Positions 45,431 through 58,703 of a stretch of DNA of 64,000 nucleotides are shown piece by piece. Numbering within the stretch: position 1 is the stretch's first letter; every line of letters starts with the position of its first letter. A program made the translations under genes and the position numbers. The DNA comes from Paguma larvata (taxonomy: Eukaryota > Chordata > Mammalia > Carnivora > Viverridae): NCBI GenBank assembly GCA_030068075.1, contig CM057830.1, forward strand, positions 27,746,247 through 27,810,246, given 5' to 3'. The notes under the pieces are model-generated. The model was not told where the DNA came from and did no database searches. It worked only from the letters and a program-made list of their open reading frames with translations.

Positions 45431-46337
45431 TACACATGAATCCTGTAGATATACTTTTGCAAATAAACACACTTCTATAGTGAAACTACCATCATAGAAC
45501 ACTTGTAGGAGCAAGGCATTTATGAATACAGTAATTATTTATTGGTGCACAATTATATATAACTTATGTGGGAAACTATTAAGTACCTAGCATGCAAAGG
45601 CAATCTATTAATCTAAGAGTATAATTTATAACAGAGATGAAAGTGGATGTACAATTGTTATGACAGCATAAATATTATCAGAATTATACTTGAGATACTA
45701 TTATAAAGTAGGTCACTGATGGGATAAAAAATAGATTTCTCGAGTGTGTAAGGTCAAAAAAGAATAATGGACATTTGAACTTATTTTTCACAGAAAAGCA
45801 GGAAATATAGGTGTTAGATATGAAATTGAAATTACAACATAATAGTTTTCATTGAATTTTTTTTTCTTTCTGGTTACTAGGTCTTGCTAGAATCATTCTA
45901 ACCATATCATTGAATACTCATTTCATTCTACTCTGTACATCTGATTTGGTTATGATTTCTAAAAGTAATGTATTTATAAACCTCAATATTTCACAAATAT
46001 AAACACAGAATATTAAAGCCAATGTTATTGTGAGATTGAATGAAATCTAACATTATCCAATATCCTCATAATGAAATTTCATAGTATATAGGAAATAAAA
46101 CAGAATTGAAATAATGTATGAACACATGTTACATCTAGTTCAGCTTGAGTGACACATTATACAATAATCCCTTAACATTCATGAAAGATTAATGGTCTCA
46201 AGACAAAAAAAAATCAAATTTATAGGCATTAATCTATTCTAGGATTAATTTTACTACTTACTACTAATTTTACTACTAATGTCAACTTTCTTACAAGTCT
46301 ATTCTAAGTCAAACTTTCTATCACAGTAGAGGGGTTC
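45431..46337. other. Unassigned AT-rich DNA
   Basis: Nothing recognised. Confidence 0.3.
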
Positions 46338-46800
46338 AGAACAATTGTCCCCCAAAGTGTGCCAGTTTGACATATGAACTATTATGAGCTGAAGGCAATC
46401 AAGACCTAGAAGACTCCAGAAAAAAATCTACCTCTCCCCTAAGCTACCTAAAGAATTCAGATAGGGGACCTGGTGGAAGAAGAGAGCTATTACTAAAAGA
46501 TAACTTTTTAATCTGAATGATCTATTTGTGGGGCAAACATCTAAATATCAACATCTGATCTTCTTATCTTCCTGTGAATCACCCTCCTTTCCTTTGAAGC
46601 CCCAGGCCTCTGTTCCATTCCTCAGCGCAAGATGGCATATAAGCCTCAACTGTACAGTTTGTCCTTAGATCTTATATTCTTATGAAGGCTTCCATACACA
46701 GGTAATTAAATTTGTTGTTCTGTTAATCTGTCTTATGTTAATTTGATTAACAGAACAGCCAAAAGATCTAAAAGGATAAAAGTGAAACTTTTTCCTTCTC
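46338..46800 (+). mobile_element. LTR-like repeat, family X copy 4 (diverged)
   Basis: 'tgtgccagtttgacatatga' near the start and 'gttctgttaatctgtcttat', 'ttaacagaacagccaaaaga' at the end keep the family layout; the middle is diverged. Confidence 0.5.
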
Positions 46801-47389
46801 AAAAATAGTTAACTATGATCTCCATACACTTATCTTGTGGATTCGAGGGAAAAACTGAGAGCTGATATCAGAATATCCTGTGAGTCAATGGAAAGATTCC
46901 TTGAGAACAGCCTATATTCCTAACAAAAAACTACCAGGTAATGGTCACTATACACAACACTCTTGGTATTCATACATACAGTATTTCCTTCAAATTGATG
47001 CTCCATGGATCTTCAGTATACAATTATTTATGGAAAAGAGATAAAATTTTTAAACTCTATAGTGCTTTATAAATATACATACAGTTGACAGTCTATAAGC
47101 ATTTAAACCATATCTTTATATTCTACTTTTCACATTTTTGGGGGAAAAGTTTCTTACCCAAAGAAAAGTTGGAAGGCTAGCATAATGAATAAATACACTA
47201 ATTATTAATATATCACCATGCTAGTTGCAACTCTATCTCTCCACACACAGACACACATGCCCACACAAACCTCTTTCATCAAACAATCTGAAATTAGCAT
47301 GAGGATGTCATATTTCACCTCTAAATGCTTCATTATGCTTCTCCCTGTGTTAAGGAAACCCATATCACCATTACCACACTTAAGAAAAC
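46801..47389. other. Unassigned intergenic DNA
   Basis: Nothing recognised. Confidence 0.3.
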
Positions 47390-47515
47390 ATAGGAGATAT
47401 ACGTGCTATTAAACTTCTGTTTGTGTTATCCCCATTAATCTTTTATCACAGTGGGGAGTCTCAGCCAAGAACCTGGAAGGATGGAGGAAAAACTATCTCT
47501 CCTCTCCTATAATAC
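47390..47515 (+). mobile_element. LTR-like repeat, family X copy 5 (3' end only)
   Basis: 'acgtgctattaaacttctgt', 'ccccattaatcttttatcac' and 'cagccaagaacctggaagga' match the 3' end of the family. Confidence 0.5.
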
Positions 47516-49589
47516 TAAAATATCCCTTATTTTCCACTGAGGGTACTTTTTAGCTGTTGTTTTTTCCCTAGAATTCAATCCACTTCAACCATAATATTTT
47601 GCTATGATGGTTCTTTAGTTTTCCATGATCTAAAAGAGTTGATCTGCTGTCTTCTACTTTTAATGGCACTAAATCCTTTGCAGAGTCAAGGCCAGTTGTT
47701 CTTCAAAATGTTACACATTCGATATTCATCTGAACGTACTGCCATGTATAGATTCAATACAATACTTCTGACAAGGTGATGTATAACTTCCTCTGCATCT
47801 CATTAATAGGCACATAATGTCAGGTCATAATGCTATTAGTGATTTATGATGTGACCAGTGATCTCTATTATAAAGGCATATTTTCCATTTGTAATTAATA
47901 AGTAATCTTAGGGATAGTGAATATTCTGTTCTCTTCAGTTTTTTACCATACGGTTTCAGCTATTGACCCCTATCTGAATATGTTACTATATCAGGGGTTA
48001 CAAAATAGTTTCTAATTATGAAATTATTTCTACATTAATTTGATGAGATCATTTGGTATAATCTAATTTTCTACTTTTTAAGAGAACATTTTCTATTTTT
48101 TCTATCTCTTCTCTTTTCAAAAAATTATGAATATTTCTTTACTCTGATTCAAAAATATTTATTATATTAAATACATTATAATACATTACTGACATTATTC
48201 TCTATAATGATCATATTGCACCAAATTTATACATTGGACCCACCTTTGAGGTAGCTCCTAAATACTCTTCAAAGGGTGTCATTTGTCATTTGAGCACTTC
48301 CTTCCTTTCTGGTTCAAGTTGTACTACCTCTGGCCTTTTCCTATAATCAGCCATATCTTCAAGGAGACATGGTTTCTTTTAACGTGAAATGACTTTTAGA
48401 AACCAAGATCTCAGTGTTATTTATGCTATTTGATAATGGCTTATCAACATATTAAAACTCTATGATCATTTATAACTGTTTTTTGTTCTATTTTCTAGAG
48501 TTAGAACATAACTGCTATAGTGAAGGGTAGTTTCTTTAATAATCAACACAATTAAGGGAGGATCACATATTTGGACTCTGCATTATTATTTTGTTCCTGT
48601 AGGACCTCTAATCCCCTCTGTTTACTTTACCATTTCTCTTCATTTTTTAAAGTCCAGGGGATACTCACTCCTTTACCAGTTGCTTCCTTTCCCCCCGGAA
48701 GCAGTACCTTCTTCCTACGACAGTCACTGCAGGTCCCATACTTTTAGCTCTTTTCCTTTGGATTCTCACTAGCCAGTGTTCTGATCCTTTTTGTTTAATA
48801 CCTATACTTAGTATTTTCTTCTTTATAGTGAAGACTTCGATTTCCAAAAGAAATGTATCTGTGTTCTGTCACCAGTATTATCCTGTTGCATACTCATGAT
48901 TTTCAAGCAGTCTCGTCTGAATCGCCTCTTCAGCCTGGGCTCTAAAGCCCAGCTGTGTTGGTTTCAGGGATTTTCCTGTGCGATGTAACTCAAGTTATAG
49001 TATTCTTTAACTTCTAGTTATGCTGTTGGCATAAGTTTTATGTGGTTTTATTTTCTTCCCTTGCTGATCTCTATGGGTTTTGCAGCATGTTAGGTAAATT
49101 AGGATTTAAGAAACTGCTCTTATTGCATAGACACTCAAAGATCTAAAATAATCACTGTATGCTTGATATTATTTTTCTTTTATATAAATAAATCTTGCCT
49201 TGTTTTTGAGTTATTCCTTATTCATAAATGGGAAGGCCTGAAAAACACACACATGATATAATTTTATTATAACATTCGCAGTAACTTTAGACTTAATTCG
49301 AGCAGGGTTGATGCCTCTAAATCAAGTTACTTATTTTTGAGGTTAACTTCCACTGCTATGAAAGTTTTACATACAAAAACAAACAAATAAAAAAGTTTTC
49401 TGTGTTTTTCGTCAGTCTAGCACTCCTGAATTAACTAAAAAAAATCACTTGCTTTTGTGCCTACTGACTAATGACATTTTAGACACCAAAAATTAATTTT
49501 AATCTGTGTATCATTTCTTTTCCTGTTGGTCTGGTGTTCAGCTGGCTAGGCTGTTTGCAATCAGATGTTTGCGTTTGTCGCATAGGAAA
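47516..49589. other. Unassigned; may include old L1-type sequence
   Basis: Two kilobases without an open frame or a repeat I can name confidently. Parts (48.2-49.2 kb) have the look of a diverged interspersed repeat. Not annotated further. Confidence 0.3.
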
Positions 49590-49699
49590 AATTTGTCTCT
49601 ACCCTTCAAGGTTCTTTTGACTGGTTTTAAGAACTAAATTGACATGAAACAGATTAACAAGAGAAAACCACATTTAAATCTTTTTAAGTTTACTTATTA

Positions 49700-49890
49700 A
49701 AAATTTTTTTAAATGTTTATTTATTTTTGACAGGGAGAGACAGAGCATGAGTGGGGAAGGAGCAGAGAGAGAGGGAGACACAGAATCTGAAGCAGGCTCC
49801 AGGCTCTGATCTGTCAGCATAGAGCCCTATACAGGGCTCAAACTCTGAAAGATAAGATCAGGCCCTGACCAACTGAGCCACCCAGGCACC
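49700..49890 (-). mobile_element. Carnivore SINE, reverse (first of a tandem pair)
   Basis: 'tttatttatttttgacaggg', 'caggctccaggctctgatct', 'aactgagccacccaggcacc'. It directly abuts the next SINE. Confidence 0.92.
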
Positions 49891-50074
49891 CTTATTTATT
49901 TATTTTTGAGACAGCAAGACCACAAGGGAGGGAGGGGCAGAGAGAGAGGGAGACACAGAATCTGAAGCAGGCTCCAAGCTCTGAGCTGTCAGCGCAGAGC
50001 TCTATAGAGGCTTGAAACCACGAACCACGAGATCATGACCTGAGTTCAACCAACTGAGCAACCCAGGCGCCCCA
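49891..50074 (-). mobile_element. Carnivore SINE, reverse (second of a tandem pair)
   Basis: 'ttatttatttatttttgaga', 'aggctccaagctctgagctg', 'aactgagcaacccaggcgcc'. The first SINE probably inserted into this one's A-rich tail. Confidence 0.92.
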
Positions 50075-50545
50075 GAAAATCACATTTAATTATATGCATA
50101 TAGGGAATCTATATAAACATGAGAAATTTCAAATAAAGGAAAACTGAGGTACAGAGGTCATTCTGGACTAAGGAGAAAAGGGAGGGGGTCTGGAGCTTCA
50201 AAAGGAAGGCAGGCAATTCACAGGAAGAATACAAAGAGTAAATGTTTGGTAAACAAAAGTTTCCATATAGAAACAAGGAACACAGAGCAGACTTTGATCA
50301 TATAGGCCTTGCTCAGTTCCTCCTTATTTAACCATACCTAGTTTATATTACACTATAGTTAGTTATCTATGGTGACAGCTCCCTTCTTGGAGCAGGTCCT
50401 CTATTTAAATCCGCTTAGGTAATTATGGGAGAGGCAAAAAAAGAAAAACTTCTTGAGTCTTCTGTTTCTTAAAAGTAATCATCCTAAAATAATCCACATG
50501 CCAAAGAGACACACTTTGAGTTGGCAAATTGCGTTCCCCTACAGA

Positions 50546-52564
50546 TTCTTTTCAACTAAGAAAGAGTAAATCAATTTAAAGTACAAAAACAAATGACATA
50601 GGGAAATGCCAAAAGTATCCAATTGAATAGAATAAAACCTAGGAACTTATCAGTCATTTAAACTTTCGAGACATTGCCAATGTCCTCCTAAAGTTTAATG
50701 AGTGTTTTTACCTTATGCCAACCAGATCATTAATGATGAGTTACCCTTTCTCCCAAATGGTTTACAAGCTACAGTGATATTGCAATGCTTGTTGGTAGAA
50801 TTAAAAAAAGAAGAATCAAAATCACCTTAATCCTGCTGTGGGACCACAGCCAATCTTTGGGGCGCAAGGGGAATTGCATGTTCTAAATAGATAAATGTAA
50901 AACAAATCACGGGAACTTAAAGTTATAGTAAAACTTTTTATCAACTTGAATCCCAGGCCCCATTTACCAATTCAGTAAGGTCTGGTAAACTAAAATGGAC
51001 TGCATGAAAAAATGTTCCATTTTTCCTAAAGAATGCTTAAATAGCTTCATGACAAAGTTGACCATACTCTGTTTTATCCATTCTTTAATTTATTCAACAC
51101 ACATTTTACTTAAAGTTTAATACGTGACCAGATATATACTCTAAGTTAAAATATATTCTTACATAAAATATACTCTGTACATATCTTTCCAAAATTTATA
51201 GCCTTGTGGGAAAACAACACCAAAACAATAACAATACCAACAATACTCGATCATAAATATTGATAATTGTTTGACATTAAAAAATGGCCTCTTTTAAGAC
51301 ACATAAATGTAACACTAGTCGTGATTCAGTTGCCGGGTTAGAAAATCTCTTTGAAGAAGGGACATTATTTTTGCCTGGTTCTGACAATAGGAGTTAATCA
51401 GAGGAAGCTACCAGGGGAGAATAGGTAAGCAAAAATGTAGGCGATATGTCACATGTCCAAATTCAAACCTTCTTACTTGCTACATTGTAGCTCAGTGGCA
51501 AGAAAAGGCAGAAGAAAAAAAAATAGGCCTTATGTAACAGAGTAGGTCATTGGTTTGCTTAATGTTCTAGCCATCTGAGTAAAAGAGACAGAATCACCAT
51601 GGTAAACTAAAATTTTAAACCATCATCCACTTCTAATAGTAAGCAAGGCTTATGTATTCTAACCAATTCATAAATTGTCTTCCTCCTTTTGGAGGTGTTA
51701 TATGAGGAATTATAAAAGGGTTTGTGAGTGGCCTTGAATTACTTCTCATGGAAGCAATCAATATACTTGAACTCAAGCAGATGGCTTTCCAGCAAGAAGC
51801 ATCTAGAGGCATTGCTCAACTCTCTAATGACTACTGTGTCATTAGTGTGTCTCCCTAATATGTCTGCAGTCACACCTACTTCTCCTTCCTGTCCCAGTGA
51901 AGAACGTATCCTTTCTCATGACTGTGACAATCCTTCCTTCTGTTCTGGATTCTATATGTTCTCACTTTTTCACCCAATGATTTATATATCATTACCTTCT
52001 CACTCTCTCTTGATTCTTTCCCCCTCATCATTTAAGAAAATATTCATTTAAACGACTCAAATCTTCAAAAGCAACTCTCTATTTATTCGGCATCTCCCCC
52101 ATCATCACTACCAACACCATCACCACCACCAACAATCTTACTATTTCTTTTAAACTTCTCATACTTTAATATCTTTTGAAAAGTTATCTAAATTCTCTAC
52201 CTCTACTTCTTAATCCCCATTTATCTCCCAACCTACTGGAATTTAGCTACTTCTCTGATCATGTCATTAACACAAGCAATCACTCAAATCACCAAAAACT
52301 TCCAATTTGTCAAATCCAATTTAAACTTCTTGAAGATCATTGTACATTACCTCTGAAACCTACTATAATGAGGGGCATCTCCATTTCCCTGAAATTTCTT
52401 TCTTCCTTGAATTCTATGACTCCTCTCCAGATGTCTCTTAAATATCTTTCTTCTTCTGCAGAGATTCCTTTTCAAAGCTTTTTAAATATATGCAAATTTG
52501 GAAAAGAAATACTGTTCTGTGAGCATTCCCATCCTTTTCTCTTCTACCTTGCTATTAAAGAGGT
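50546..52564. other. Unassigned intergenic DNA
   Basis: No gene or named repeat recognised. Overlapping frames of 107-139 codons at 51.7-52.6 kb have biased, pyrimidine-rich composition and no recognisable domain. Confidence 0.3.
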
Positions 52565-53889
52565 TCTGGGAGGGGGCCAACAGGCAGAGGAGTAGGAGGA
52601 CCCAGTATTTCCCTTGTCTTTTAAACCAAGAACGACTGAAACCAAAAAACTCTCAACTCCAAGAATCGGGGAGGAAAGATGTTGCAGTCTACAAGGAACG
52701 GAAAGCAAAATTCAGAAAACGCCCCAAGAACCATGAATTTAATCTGGGACGGATAAAACGAACTCGGGGAGCTGAGCTGAGGGGAGGGTGAGTCGTATTT
52801 GGAGACAGCAGGAAAAGTACCGATCAGGCAACATCTGAACTAGAGGGTCAGAGAGGGGGAGACCACCAACATCCAGCTGCTAAATGCAGAGCTTTTGAAG
52901 AGAAGTTCGGTGGCTAAAGGCAGCACTCCCCTCACGCCGCCAGGCCCATGCTGCCGGGACTGCGCCACCAAGACTGGCAGCGGGGACCCAGTCAGCCTGA
53001 GGCGCTGCTGCCCATAGAGCATTTGCAACCCCGGCACAATTACAGCAAAATTGGGTGTAGCAGGCGGTACGCCAACGTCCACTAAATCACACTATGCCGG
53101 TGCCCGTGCTGGAGTGAGGACACAAATAAAGGGGAGAACAGAGACTCCAGGACTGGTAACAAGGGACTGGAGGAATACCATTGTTGTCTCAAAGGCGGGA
53201 AGTCACCCCAAAAGCCATCCCTGCGGCAGTGAAGGCAGGACCTGCCTAACCCAAACCATGCCCCTCCTCACAGGAGAGACATCTTTCAGGGGGAGCTACA
53301 GACGCCAAGTTCAGACTGCTGCCTGGAGTAACTCCAGGTCATTTCTTCTTTTTTAAATATATGCTCCCCATTCTCCTTCGTACAGATCCCGACCCCTGAG
53401 CTGCCTATCCAGAGAACTGGCTGGCTTAAACAGTCTTTTAACCCACTCTCTCCAGGCATGTTCTACACCTCCTTCTGTACTTTCCTATCTCTCTCTCTGG
53501 AATAACCAGGCCACATAAGTTCATCTGGGCAACATATATCATCATTCCTTTTCCCTTGCACCCGTCCTTATTCGGATATCTCTCAGGCCACATTAAGCCC
53601 TTTAGTCGCTCTACCTGGGCAAAGTCCAATTCCTTCTTCCCCACGCACCAGTCATTATTCTCTCTGTATATGCTGTGCAACCAGCACACTGCTCACCCTG
53701 TGCTTAACGTGTAGCTGGTACTTCAGGACACTGCCCTCAGAGTGTCATTTATTATTCTTTTTTCTGTTGTGAACTGCTTGTTTGTATCATTTGTCAGTAT
53801 GTTTGAGTATTTTTGTTTTTTGTTTGTCTGTCAGTCTGTTTTCCTCTCCAGGGCGCCTTCAAGAAACAATCCAAAACACACCTAGCCAA
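52565..53889 (+). promoter_or_regulatory. L1 5' UTR / internal promoter
   Basis: Begins 'gggagggggccaacaggcag', resembling other mammalian L1 starts. CpG-containing and richer in GC than the flanks at 52.74-53.34 kb. In L1 this region carries the internal RNA polymerase II promoter. It ends with a pyrimidine tract and AG ('ttttcctctccag', AG at 53850-53851), 38 bases before the ORF1 ATG, a strong potential splice acceptor. Confidence 0.8.
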
Positions 53890-54776
53890 AATGACGAAAC
53901 GGAAGAATTCTCCTCAAAAGAGTCTACAGGAAGCAGTGACAGCTCAAGAATTGATGAAAACAGATATAAGCAACATAACAAAACTTGAATATAGAATTAT
54001 AATAATAAAACTAACCACTGGACTTGAAAAAAGCATAGATGAATGCTAAGGGTCCTGCGTGGCAGACTGCAAGGACCTTAAAAACGATCAGGAAGAAAAA
54101 AAAGGCTTTGGATGAAGTACAAAGCAAAATTGGAATGAGCCACAGCGTGGACCGAGGAGGCAGAAGAGAAAGTAAGTGAACTAGAAGATAAAATTATGGA
54201 AAAAGAGGAAGTAGATAAAAAGAGAGAGAAGCTGATCCAGGAACAGGAAAGGAGAATTCGAGAGCTGAGCGATGCACTCAAACAAAACAATATCCGTACC
54301 ATGGGAATTCCAGAGGAAGAAGAAAGAGACAGGAGTTGAAGGGGTACATCAACAAATCATTGCTGAAAACTTCCCGAACATGAGGAAGGAAACGGGCATG
54401 GAAATCCAAGAGGCACAGAGAACTCCCCTCAGACGTAACTTGAATAGACCTTCTGCATGACACATCACAGTGAAACTGGCAAAATATAGAGAGAGAATCC
54501 TGAAAGCAGCTAGGGAAAAAGGGGACTTAACTTACAAGGCAGACACATTAGGGTAGAAACAGACTTATCTACAGAAACTTGGCAAGCCAGAAAGGAATGG
54601 CAGGATATCTTCAATGTTATGAGCAGGAAGGATATGCAACCAAGAATCCTGTATCCGGCTAGCCTGTCATTCAGAACAGAAGGAGAGATCAAGGTTTTCC
54701 CCAACAAACAAAAACTGAAGGAATTCATCACAAATAAACCAGCATTACAAGAGATCCTGAGGGTCACACTATGAAG
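53890..54776 (+). pseudogene. L1 ORF1, broken
   Basis: ATG at 53890 in 'aaaatgacgaaacgg'. The frame runs 53 codons to an in-frame TAA at 54047, where the copy at 30.5 kb has an intact codon. More frame changes follow near 54100 and 54330, and again in the C-terminal part near 54463. C-terminal hallmarks ('RILYPASLSFRTEGEIKVF' in translation) lie at about 54640-54700. Product would be the L1 RNA-binding protein; this copy cannot make it. Confidence 0.88.
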
Positions 54777-54821
54777 GAAACGTTGCAAAGAACACGAACT
54801 GCCAGAGACAGCCTTACAAAC

Positions 54822-55980
54822 ATGAAACCTACAGATAATACAGAGACTATAAGCCCATATTTTTCAACATTAGCACTGAATGTAAATGGACTAAATGCAC
54901 CAATCAAAAGACACAGGGTAACAGAATGGATTAAAAGACAAGACCCATCTATATGCTGTCTTAAAGAAACTCACCTTAAACCTGAGGACACCTTTAGATT
55001 GAACGTGAGGGGATGGAGAACTATCTACCATGCTACTGGAAGTCAGAAGAAAAACCTGGAGTAGCCACACTTATATCAGACAAACTAGACTTTAAAAAGA
55101 ACGATGTAATAAGAGATGAAGAAGGACATTATATAATAGTAGCAGGGACCATCCAGCAGGAAGAACTAACAATTATAAATATCTATGCGCCGAATTCGGG
55201 GGCACCCAAATTTGTAAAACAACTGATTACAAACATAAGCAACATTATCGATAAAAATGTCCTAATAGTAGGGGACCTTAACACACCACTCTCAGCATTG
55301 GACAGATCAACAAAACAGAAAATCACCATAGAAACAATGGCCCTGAACGACACATTAGAACAGATGGGCCTAACCGACATCTTCAGGGTCCGTCATCCAG
55401 AAGCAAAGGAATTTACATTCTTCTCAACAGCAGACGGTACATTTTCCAAGATAGACCACATTCTGGGGGCACAGGAAAGATCTGAATAAATATAAAAGAA
55501 TTGAGATCATACGGTGCACACTATCAGACCACAATGCTTGGAAACTTGAAATCAACCACAGAAAAAAGCCTGGAAAATATCCAAAACCATGGAGGCTAAG
55601 GGACAACCTACTAAAAGACGAGTGGGTCAACCAAGCAATCAGAGAAGAAATTAAAAAATACATGGAAACAAATGAAAATGAAAATACAACAATCCAAACG
55701 CTCTGGAATGCAGCAAAGGCAGTCCTGAGAGGGAAATATATTGCAATCCAGGCCCACCTCAAGAAACACGAAAAATCAATAACACAAATTCTAACAGCAC
55801 ACCTAAAAGAACTAGAAGCAGAACAACGAAAATAACCCAAACCCAGAAGAAAGAGAGAAATAACAAAGATCAGGGCACAAATTAATCATATGGAAACAGA
55901 AAAAGTAGTGGAACAGATCAATGAAACCAAGAGCTCGTTCTTTGAAAAAATAAAATAGACAAACCTCTAGCCAGGCTTCT

Positions 55981-56019
<39 letters not shown>

Positions 56020-58703
56020 AGAGAGAGAGAGAGAACTCAAATAGATAAAATCATGAAAGAAAAGGGAGTAATTACAACCAATCCCTCAGAAATACAAGCA
56101 ATCATCAGAGAATACTATGAAAAACTATATGTCACCAAAGTCAGCAACCTGGAAGAAATGGACAAATTCCTAAATAGTCACATACTACCAAAACTCAAAC
56201 GGGAAGAAATAGAAAATTTGAATAGACCCATAACTAGTGAAGAAATTGAATCAGTTATCAAAAATCTCCCAACAAATAAAATCCCTGGACCAGATGGCTT
56301 CCCTGCGGAATTTTACCAGACATTTAAAACAGAGTTAATTCCTACCCTCCTCAAGCTATCCCAAAAAATTGAGATGGAAGGAAAACTCCCGAACTCATTC
56401 TACGAAGCCAGCATCACATTGTTTCCCAAACCAGATAGAGACCCAGTAAAGATAGAGAATTACAGGCCAATATCCCTGATGAATATAGATGCCATAATTC
56501 TCAACAATATACTAGCAAATCAAATCCAACAGCATATAAAAAGAATTATTCACCATGGTCAAGCAGGATTCATCCCTGTGTTGCAGGGCTGGTTCAATAT
56601 TCGCAACTCAATCAACATGATACATCACATTAACAAAAGTAAACATAAGAACCATATGATCCTGTCAATAGATGCAGAAAAAGCATTTGACAAAATATAG
56701 CACCCTTTCCTAATAAAAACCCTCGAGAAAGTCGGGATAGAAGGAACACATTTAAACATCATAAAAGCCTTATATGAAAAGCCCACAGCTAATATCATCC
56801 TCAATGGGGAAAAATTGAGAGCCTTCCCCATGAGATCAGGAACACGACAGGGGTGTCCACTCTCGGCACTCCTATTTAATATAGTGTTGGACGTCCTAGC
56901 ATCAACAGACAACAAAACAAAATAAAAGGCAACGTGATTGGCAAGGAGGAAGTTAAACTCACTTTTTGCAGATGACATGATACTTTACATGGAAAACCCG
57001 ACAGAATCCACCAAAAGCCTACTAGAACTGATCCAGGAATTCAGCAAAGTTGCAGGGTACAAAATCAATGTACAGATTTCGGTGGCATTTCTATACACCA
57101 ACAATGAAGCAGCAGAAAGAGAAATAAAGAAGCTAATCCCTTTCACGAATGCACCAAAACCCATCATATACCTAGGAATAAACCTAACCAAAAATGTGAA
57201 AGACCTCTATGCTGAAAACTATAAAAACTTATGAAGAAAATTGAGGAAGACACAAGGAAATGGAAAACCATCCCATGCTCATGGGTTGGAAGAATAAATA
57301 TTGTTAAAATGTCAATACTTCCCAAAGCAATCTACATATTCAGTGCAATCCCAATCAAAATTGCACCAGCATTCTTCTCAAAGCTAGAGCAAACAATCCT
57401 AATATTTGTATGGAACCATGAAAGACCTCGAATAGCCAAAGTAATACTGAAGAATAAAACCAAGGTGGGAGGCATCACAATCCCAGATTTTAACCTCTAC
57501 TACAAAGCAGTAGTCATCAAGACTGTATGGTATTGGCACAAAAACAGACACATAGACCAATGGAATAGAATAGAAAACTCAGAAATGGACCCACAAGTAT
57601 ATGGCCAACTAAAATTTGACAAAGCGGGAAAGAGTATCCAATGGAAAAAAGACAGCCTCTTTAATAAATAGTGCTGGGAGAACTGGACAGCAACATGCAG
57701 AAGAATGAAACTAGACCACTTTCTTACACCACTCACAAAAATAAACTCTAAATGGATAAAAGATCTGAATGTGAGACAGGAAACCATCAAAATCCTAGAG
57801 GAGAAAGCAGGAAAAAGCCTCCTTGACCTAAGATGCACCAATTTCTTACTCGACACATCTCCAAAGGCAAAGGAATTAAAAGCAAAAATGAATTACTGGG
57901 ACCTCATCAAGATAAAATGCTTCTGCACAGCATAAGAAACAACCAATAAAACTGATAGGCAACCAATGGAATGGGAAAAGATAATCGCAATTGACATATC
58001 AGAAAAAGGACTAGTATCTAAAATCTATTAAGAACTTACCAAACTCCACACCCGAAAAACAAACAATCTAGTGAAGAAATGGACGGAAGATATGAATAGA
58101 CACTTCTCCAAAGAAGACATCCAAATGGCAAACAGACAAATGAAACGATCCTCAATGTCACTCATCATTAGGGAAATACAAGTCAAAACCACACTGAGAT
58201 ACCACCTCACACCAGTCAGAGTGGCTAAAATGAACAAATCAGGAAACTATAGATACTGGCGAGGATGTGGAGAAGCAGGCATTCTCCTGCACTGTTGGTG
58301 GGAATGCAAACTGGCGCAGCCACTCTGGAAAACGGTGTGGAGTTTCCTCAAAAAAATGAAAATAGACTTACCCTATGAACCAGCAATAGCACTGTTAGGA
58401 ATCTACCCAAGAGATACAGGATTGCTGATGCATATGGGCACGTGTTCCCCGATGTTCATAGCAGCACTTTTGACAATAGTCAAATCATGGAAAGAGAGTA
58501 AGTGCCCATCAACTGATGAATGGATAAAGAAGATGTGGTATATATGTACAATGGAATACTATACAGCAATGAGAAAGAATGAAATCTGGCCATGTGTGGC
58601 AACACGGATGGAACTGGAGGGTATTATGCTGAGTGAAATAAGTCAGGCAGAGAAAGATAGATGCCATATGTTCCCACGCATAGGTAGGCTTTGGGAGACC
58701 TAA
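54822..58703 (+). pseudogene. L1 ORF2 (endonuclease-reverse transcriptase), broken
   Basis: The endonuclease part keeps 'LNVNGLNAPIKRHRV', 'KETH' (usually QETH), 'GDLNTPLS' and, out of frame, 'SDHNA'. A frameshift near 55055 splits it and another follows near 55480. The RT domain is open at 56053-56700, then a TAG, with 'FADDMILY' in the next open piece (56938-57234). Further breaks lie near 57234, 57669 (TAG) and 57933 (TAA). The Cys-containing C-terminus is open at 58071-58703. An A35(GA)9 microsatellite sits inside the ORF at 55982-56034. Confidence 0.9.
55982..56034. repeat. A35 + (GA)9 microsatellite inside L1 ORF2
   Basis: A run of 35 A followed by nine GA units. The L1 copy at 21.94 kb has only 'caaaaagaaaagagagagaa' at the same site, so this is an expansion in this copy. 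Confidence 0.95.

Larger units (their letters stand above)
49590..50545 (-). mobile_element. LTR-like repeat, family X copy 6, split by two SINEs
   Basis: Reversed, 49590-49694 gives the 3' end ('ttctcttgttaatctgtttc', 'aagaaccttgaagggtagag') and 50090-50545 gives the rest ('actcaaagtgtgtctctttg', 'ggattattttaggatgatta'). Two carnivore SINEs sit between them, in a site with the near-duplication AAAACCACATTTAA / AAAATCACATTTAA. Confidence 0.6.

Noticed and set aside
51728..52595. Overlapping 107- and 139-codon open frames before the full-length L1
   Set aside because: Pyrimidine-rich, Ser/Leu-dominated translation without a domain or splice signal; consistent with chance.
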